From contig PKQU01000030.1 in NCBI GenBank assembly GCA_017577925.1, positions 1 to 13,519 on the forward strand: DNA of 13,519 nt, in the 5' to 3' direction. Shown piece after piece: positions 10,558 through 13,519 of the stretch (positions are counted from its first letter, which is position 1; every line of letters begins with the position of its first letter). The stretch is from Bacillota bacterium (lineage in GTDB: Bacteria; Bacillota; Bacilli; Calditerricolales; Calditerricolaceae). The translations under genes and the position numbers were made by a program. Below the pieces are notes generated by a model, which saw nothing but the letters and a program-made list of their open reading frames with translations, made no database searches and was not told the origin of the DNA.

Positions 10558-10588
10558 GCGTTCGCGGGAGCTGTCCGGTCGCGCAGCG

Positions 10589-12367
10589 TCACGGCGCGGC
10601 GGCGGGGGAAAGGGGAAGGCCCAAACGCGCGAGGGGAGCGGCGAAAGGTTTGCCCTTCCCCTTTTCCGGGTCATAGTAAACGATCAGGCAGCTCGGCTCG
10701 CGGCGGATGCCCCCCGTCTCCAGGTAATGGGCAAGGTCAAAGGACAGCACCTCCACGTGGCAGCGTTTAGCCAGCTCCGTTTCCGACAGCTGGAGGGCGG
10801 CAAATTCCGCCGAGACCGCCTCGGGCGCCTCGGCCAGGCGGCGGAGGAGGGGCTGACGCTCCTCCTTGCCCATCGCCGTCCACCAGACGGCCCGCGGCTT
10901 GTGCCGGTAATGGGTCAGGTAATCGTATTTCATGAGCCCCTCGATGACCGGCAGGTTGGGGGTGCCCCGCGCCTCCAAGAATTCGCGCAGGCGCACGAAC
11001 AGGTCTTCCAGCTGGTGACCGATGCGGCTCCACCCCCGTTCGGCCCAGTAGTCGCCAAATTCCTGGAAGAAATCGAAGGGCGTCGCGAACGCGTGGCGCG
11101 TCAGAAATTTAACCGTCTCATCGAGGTAATGGCTATTCCAGTATTTTTCCAAGATGTCCTCGACCCGCTTGATGCGGATGACGTCGTCGAAGGAAAGGAC
11201 GCGGTTGGCGAGCACCTCATAGGGGGCGTGCTCGGTGTAGACGTACCCGTACATGTCCGCGTCGCGGCGCAGGCCCGTGCCGCGCAGGAGCTTCAAGAAG
11301 CCCAGCTGCAGCTCTTCCGGTTCGAGGGCGAACACGTCGTTGAACGTTTTTTTGAAGGAAGCGTAGTCTTCTTCCGGCAGCCCGGCGATGAGGTCGAGGT
11401 GTTGGACGATCTTGCCGCCTTCCTTGATCTTGCGCACGGTGCGGGAGAGCTTCTCGAAGTTCTGCTTCCGCTGGATCAGGGCGTTGGTGAGCGCGTTCGT
11501 CGACTGTACCCCGATCTCAAAGCGGAAGATGCCCGGGGGCGCGTACGCGTTCAGAAACTCGACGATCTCCGGGCGTAGGATGTCGGCGGTGATCTCGAAC
11601 TGGAACACGCACCCGCCGTGGTGGTCGATCAGGAAGCGAAACAGCTCCATGGCGTAGGTGCGGTGGATGTTGAAGGTGCGGTCGACGAACTTGATCGTCC
11701 TGGCCCCGTTCTGGACAAGGTAGAGGATGTCTTCCTTGATCCGGTCGAGGTCGAAGTAGCGCACCCCGTTTTCGACGGACGACAGGCAGAACTGGCAGCG
11801 GAAGGGACAGCCGCGGCTCGTTTCCATGTAGACGATGCGATTGGGGAGGTGCGGGCGGTCTTCGGGGAAGCGGTACGGCGAGGGGATACGGCGCAGGTCC
11901 AGTTTGGGCCGCGGTGGGTTGACCACCACGGTGCCGTCCGCGTCGCGGTAGGCGAGGCCCAGCACGCGCTGAAAGTTCCGCCCGCCCGCAAGTTCCGCGA
12001 GCAGTTCCTTGAACGTCTCTTCCCCCTCACCGTAGACGATGAAGTCCGCCTCAGGGATGCGCCGGAACCAGTAGTTCAGATCATACGACACTTCGGGGCC
12101 GCCGAGGACGATCTTCACGCTGGGCTTTACTTTCTTCAGGATGTGGAGGACGGGAATCGTCTGCTCGATGTTCCAGATGTAGCAGCTGAATCCGATGACA
12201 TCGGGGTCTTCCTTGTACAGGTCCATGGCGATGTTCATCGCCGGGTCCTTGATGGTGTATTCCTTCATCGTAACCGGAAACTCCGGCTCGGCGAAGCTCT
12301 TCAGGTAGCGCAAGGCCAAACAGGTGTGGATGTATTTGGCGTTCAGCGTCGTCACGATCACCTTCAT
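10589..12367 (-). CDS. B12-binding-like / radical SAM protein of the DUF4080 type, function unknown
   Basis: The 592-aa cytoplasmic protein has three parts. Residues 1 to about 125 resemble a cobalamin-binding Rossmann domain (VIGFSCYIWNIEQT at 57-70, LGGPEVSY at 88-95, YGEGEETF at 112-119). A radical SAM core follows from about 175, with the [4Fe-4S] motif CPFRCQFC giving Cys187, Cys191 and Cys194, and an EIGVQSTN strand further on. The C-terminal part from about residue 400 is of the DUF4080 type. I do not see the DxHxxG cobalamin lower-ligand motif, so B12 binding is uncertain. Proteins of this architecture are widespread in Bacillota, but to my knowledge have no established substrate. The start is ATG at 12367, with a modest GGTGAG about eight bases upstream. 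It converges on the pyr operon and diverges from the chemoreceptor gene, so it appears to be its own unit. I see no strong sigma-A promoter before it. Confidence 0.85.
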   Translation of the reverse strand: MKVIVTTLNAKYIHTCLALRYLKSFAEPEFPVTMKEYTIKDPAMNIAMDLYKEDPDVIGFSCYIWNIEQTIPVLHILKKVKPSVKIVLGGPEVSYDLNYWFRRIPEADFIVYGEGEETFKELLAELAGGRNFQRVLGLAYRDADGTVVVNPPRPKLDLRRIPSPYRFPEDRPHLPNRIVYMETSRGCPFRCQFCLSSVENGVRYFDLDRIKEDILYLVQNGARTIKFVDRTFNIHRTYAMELFRFLIDHHGGCVFQFEITADILRPEIVEFLNAYAPPGIFRFEIGVQSTNALTNALIQRKQNFEKLSRTVRKIKEGGKIVQHLDLIAGLPEEDYASFKKTFNDVFALEPEELQLGFLKLLRGTGLRRDADMYGYVYTEHAPYEVLANRVLSFDDVIRIKRVEDILEKYWNSHYLDETVKFLTRHAFATPFDFFQEFGDYWAERGWSRIGHQLEDLFVRLREFLEARGTPNLPVIEGLMKYDYLTHYRHKPRAVWWTAMGKEERQPLLRRLAEAPEAVSAEFAALQLSETELAKRCHVEVLSFDLAHYLETGGIRREPSCLIVYYDPEKGKGKPFAAPLARLGLPLSPAAAP

Positions 12368-12479
12368 CCCGACTCACCCGTTCCAAGGGATATGGGGTCT
12401 GCCCTCATCCTAGCCCAAACGCCGGCGAAGAAAAAGGGGCTGGTGCGGGCCGAATGTGCTTCACAAAGGAGCGGCATCT

Positions 12480-12487
12480 GCCGATAA
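12480..12487 (+). promoter_or_regulatory. Possible sigma-D (motility) -10 element upstream of the chemoreceptor gene
   Basis: GCCGATAA matches the flagellar sigma (sigma-D/sigma-28) -10 consensus exactly and lies 47 bases before the start codon. The expected TAAA at the usual 15-base spacing is not there (TCAC at 12461-12464). A CAAA occurs at 12464-12467, only 12 bases away, so the -35 support is poor. Chemoreceptor genes in Bacillus are commonly sigma-D dependent, which makes the match plausible. Confidence 0.4.
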
Positions 12488-12534
12488 CCGTAAGAGAAGG
12501 ATTGCCTTCACCCTGGCATACCGGAGGGACGACG

Positions 12535-13519
12535 ATGGGACGTTTGCTTTCCAGCCTCTTTGCGGTTTTGGAGAAAAAGGCACCCGCGCCCGGGAGCGAA
12601 ACGAAGCGTGCGCCCGAGGGTGGCGAAAAGGGAACCCTCTCCGTTGATCCTGGGACCGACCTGGCGAAACAGCTCGCCCTCATTGGGCTGACGGAAGAGG
12701 ATCTGGCGGTAGCCAAGCGCTTGCGGCCGATCGTCCTGCGGCACCTGGACGCCATTGTCGACCGCTTTTATGCCACCATCCTCCAGGAACCCGCACTCCG
12801 GCACATCATCCACACCCACAGCACGGTGGACCGGCTCAAGCAGACCATGCGCCGGCACATCGAGGAGCTGTTTGCCGGGAACATCAACGACGCCTTCGTG
12901 GCCAAGCGCGTCCGCATTGCCCAGGCCCACGTGAAGATTGGCCTGCCGACCAAGTGGTACATCGCGTCGTACCAGATCTTGTTCGACGCCCTCTTGGCGG
13001 TGCTTGATCAAGAGCTGGACGACCGGGACACCTTCGTCCGCGCCGCGCATGTCACGAGCAAGCTCCTGAACGTGGAACAGCAGCTGGTGCTGAACGCGTA
13101 TGAGGAGGAGAACGCGCGCCTTCGCGCCGAGCAGGAAGAGGCGAAGCGGGCCGTGGAACGCAAAGTTGACGAAACGGTGGAGGTGCTCGCCGGCATCGCT
13201 GAGGAGACGAGCGCATCGATCGAGGCGCTGACGACGCAGGTGGCCCGCATGGTCGAGCTGGCCAGGCAGGGAGCGGAACGGGCAGAAGCGGCGGAACGCC
13301 ATTCGCAAAGCGGCAAGCAAAAGATGGAACACCACCGGGATACCCTCAAAAGCGTGCAGGAGAAGATGGCAACGATCGTCCACCTGTCGGAAGAGATGAA
13401 CAACATCTCCACACAAATCGGCGAAATCGTCCACCTCATCGAGTCCGTCGCCGACCAGACCAACCTGCTGGCGCTCAACGCGGCGATTGAGGCGGCACGG
13501 GCTGGCGAACACGGGCGCG
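12535..13519 (+). CDS. hemAT: HemAT-type globin-coupled methyl-accepting chemotaxis protein (oxygen sensor), 3' end outside window
   Basis: The frame is open from ATG 12535 to the window end (328 codons seen; B. subtilis HemAT is about 430 aa). Residues about 45-205 form a globin sensor domain: FYATI (78-82) holds the tyrosine equivalent to the HemAT distal-pocket Tyr, and RIAQAHVKIGLPTKWY (127-142) holds the proximal haem ligand His132. A coiled-coil stretch rich in Glu, Ala and Arg follows, then the MCP signalling tip SVADQTNLLALNAAIEAARA, which contacts CheA/CheW in the family. No membrane segment or HAMP domain is seen, so it should be a soluble cytoplasmic receptor for oxygen. GGAGGG (12523-12528) lies six bases before the ATG. 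Residues 1-40 are polar and look unstructured. It is divergent from the radical SAM gene. Confidence 0.9.
   Translation, partial: MGRLLSSLFAVLEKKAPAPGSETKRAPEGGEKGTLSVDPGTDLAKQLALIGLTEEDLAVAKRLRPIVLRHLDAIVDRFYATILQEPALRHIIHTHSTVDRLKQTMRRHIEELFAGNINDAFVAKRVRIAQAHVKIGLPTKWYIASYQILFDALLAVLDQELDDRDTFVRAAHVTSKLLNVEQQLVLNAYEEENARLRAEQEEAKRAVERKVDETVEVLAGIAEETSASIEALTTQVARMVELARQGAERAEAAERHSQSGKQKMEHHRDTLKSVQEKMATIVHLSEEMNNISTQIGEIVHLIESVADQTNLLALNAAIEAARAGEHGR

Noticed and set aside
10400..11578. 392-codon + strand open frame at the pyrE end and into the radical SAM gene
   Set aside because: It starts inside pyrE, runs across the operon terminator and is antisense to the CxxxCxxC radical SAM gene.
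12368..12534. Sigma-A promoter for the minus-strand radical SAM gene
   Set aside because: Reading the minus strand, a TAGGAT-like -10 exists near 12405-12400, but the -35 candidate (TTTTTC, 17 bases away) is poor. It is too weak to list as a feature.
12508..13512. 334-codon minus-strand open frame opposite the chemoreceptor gene
   Set aside because: The + strand frame encodes an unmistakable globin plus MCP signalling tip. The minus frame matches nothing.

Overview
The window is about 13.5 kb of GC-rich DNA that looks like a Bacillota genome of the Bacillales type, probably a thermophile. That reading rests on four things: a B. subtilis-style pyr operon controlled by PyrR attenuators, the B. 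subtilis-like gene order rluD-family (ylyB)-pyrR-pyrP-pyrB, strong AAAGGAGG-type ribosome sites, and a HemAT-type globin chemoreceptor. I cannot name a species.

Layout on the + strand: the 3' end of an RluD-family pseudouridine synthase gene (1-398); a sigma-A promoter whose -35 box contains that gene's stop codon; PyrR attenuator 1 (440-614); pyrR (641-1183); PyrR attenuator 2 (1235-1368); pyrP (1486-2820); pyrB (2847-3866); pyrC (3854-5158); a shortened carA (5279-5692); carB (5676-8900); pyrF (8900-9769); pyrE (9826-10491); and an intrinsic terminator (10527-10557). A convergent minus-strand gene (12367-10589) encodes a cobalamin-binding-like/radical SAM protein of the DUF4080 type. A divergent + strand gene starts at 12535 and runs off the window; it encodes a globin-coupled methyl-accepting chemotaxis protein.

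The operon covers de novo UMP synthesis: CarA/CarB make carbamoyl phosphate, PyrB and PyrC make dihydroorotate, and PyrE and PyrF convert orotate to UMP. PyrP imports uracil. PyrR senses UMP/UTP and controls read-through at two nearly identical attenuators. Both show the PyrR-binding anti-antiterminator, the competing antiterminator pairing and the terminator hairpin with a U-run. The third attenuator that B. subtilis has between pyrP and pyrB is absent.

Two gaps in the operon stand out. carA keeps both ends in one open frame with good start signals, but has lost roughly 220 internal codons, including the glutaminase nucleophile cysteine. pyrK and pyrD (dihydroorotate dehydrogenase) are missing between carB and pyrF, where the two flanking genes overlap by one base. 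As read here, the operon cannot by itself provide glutamine-dependent carbamoyl phosphate synthesis or the dihydroorotate-to-orotate step. Either other loci complement it, or CarB uses free ammonia, or the strain is a pyrimidine auxotroph relying on PyrP, or the assembly is wrong here. I see no CRISPR array, transposon, tRNA or rRNA.
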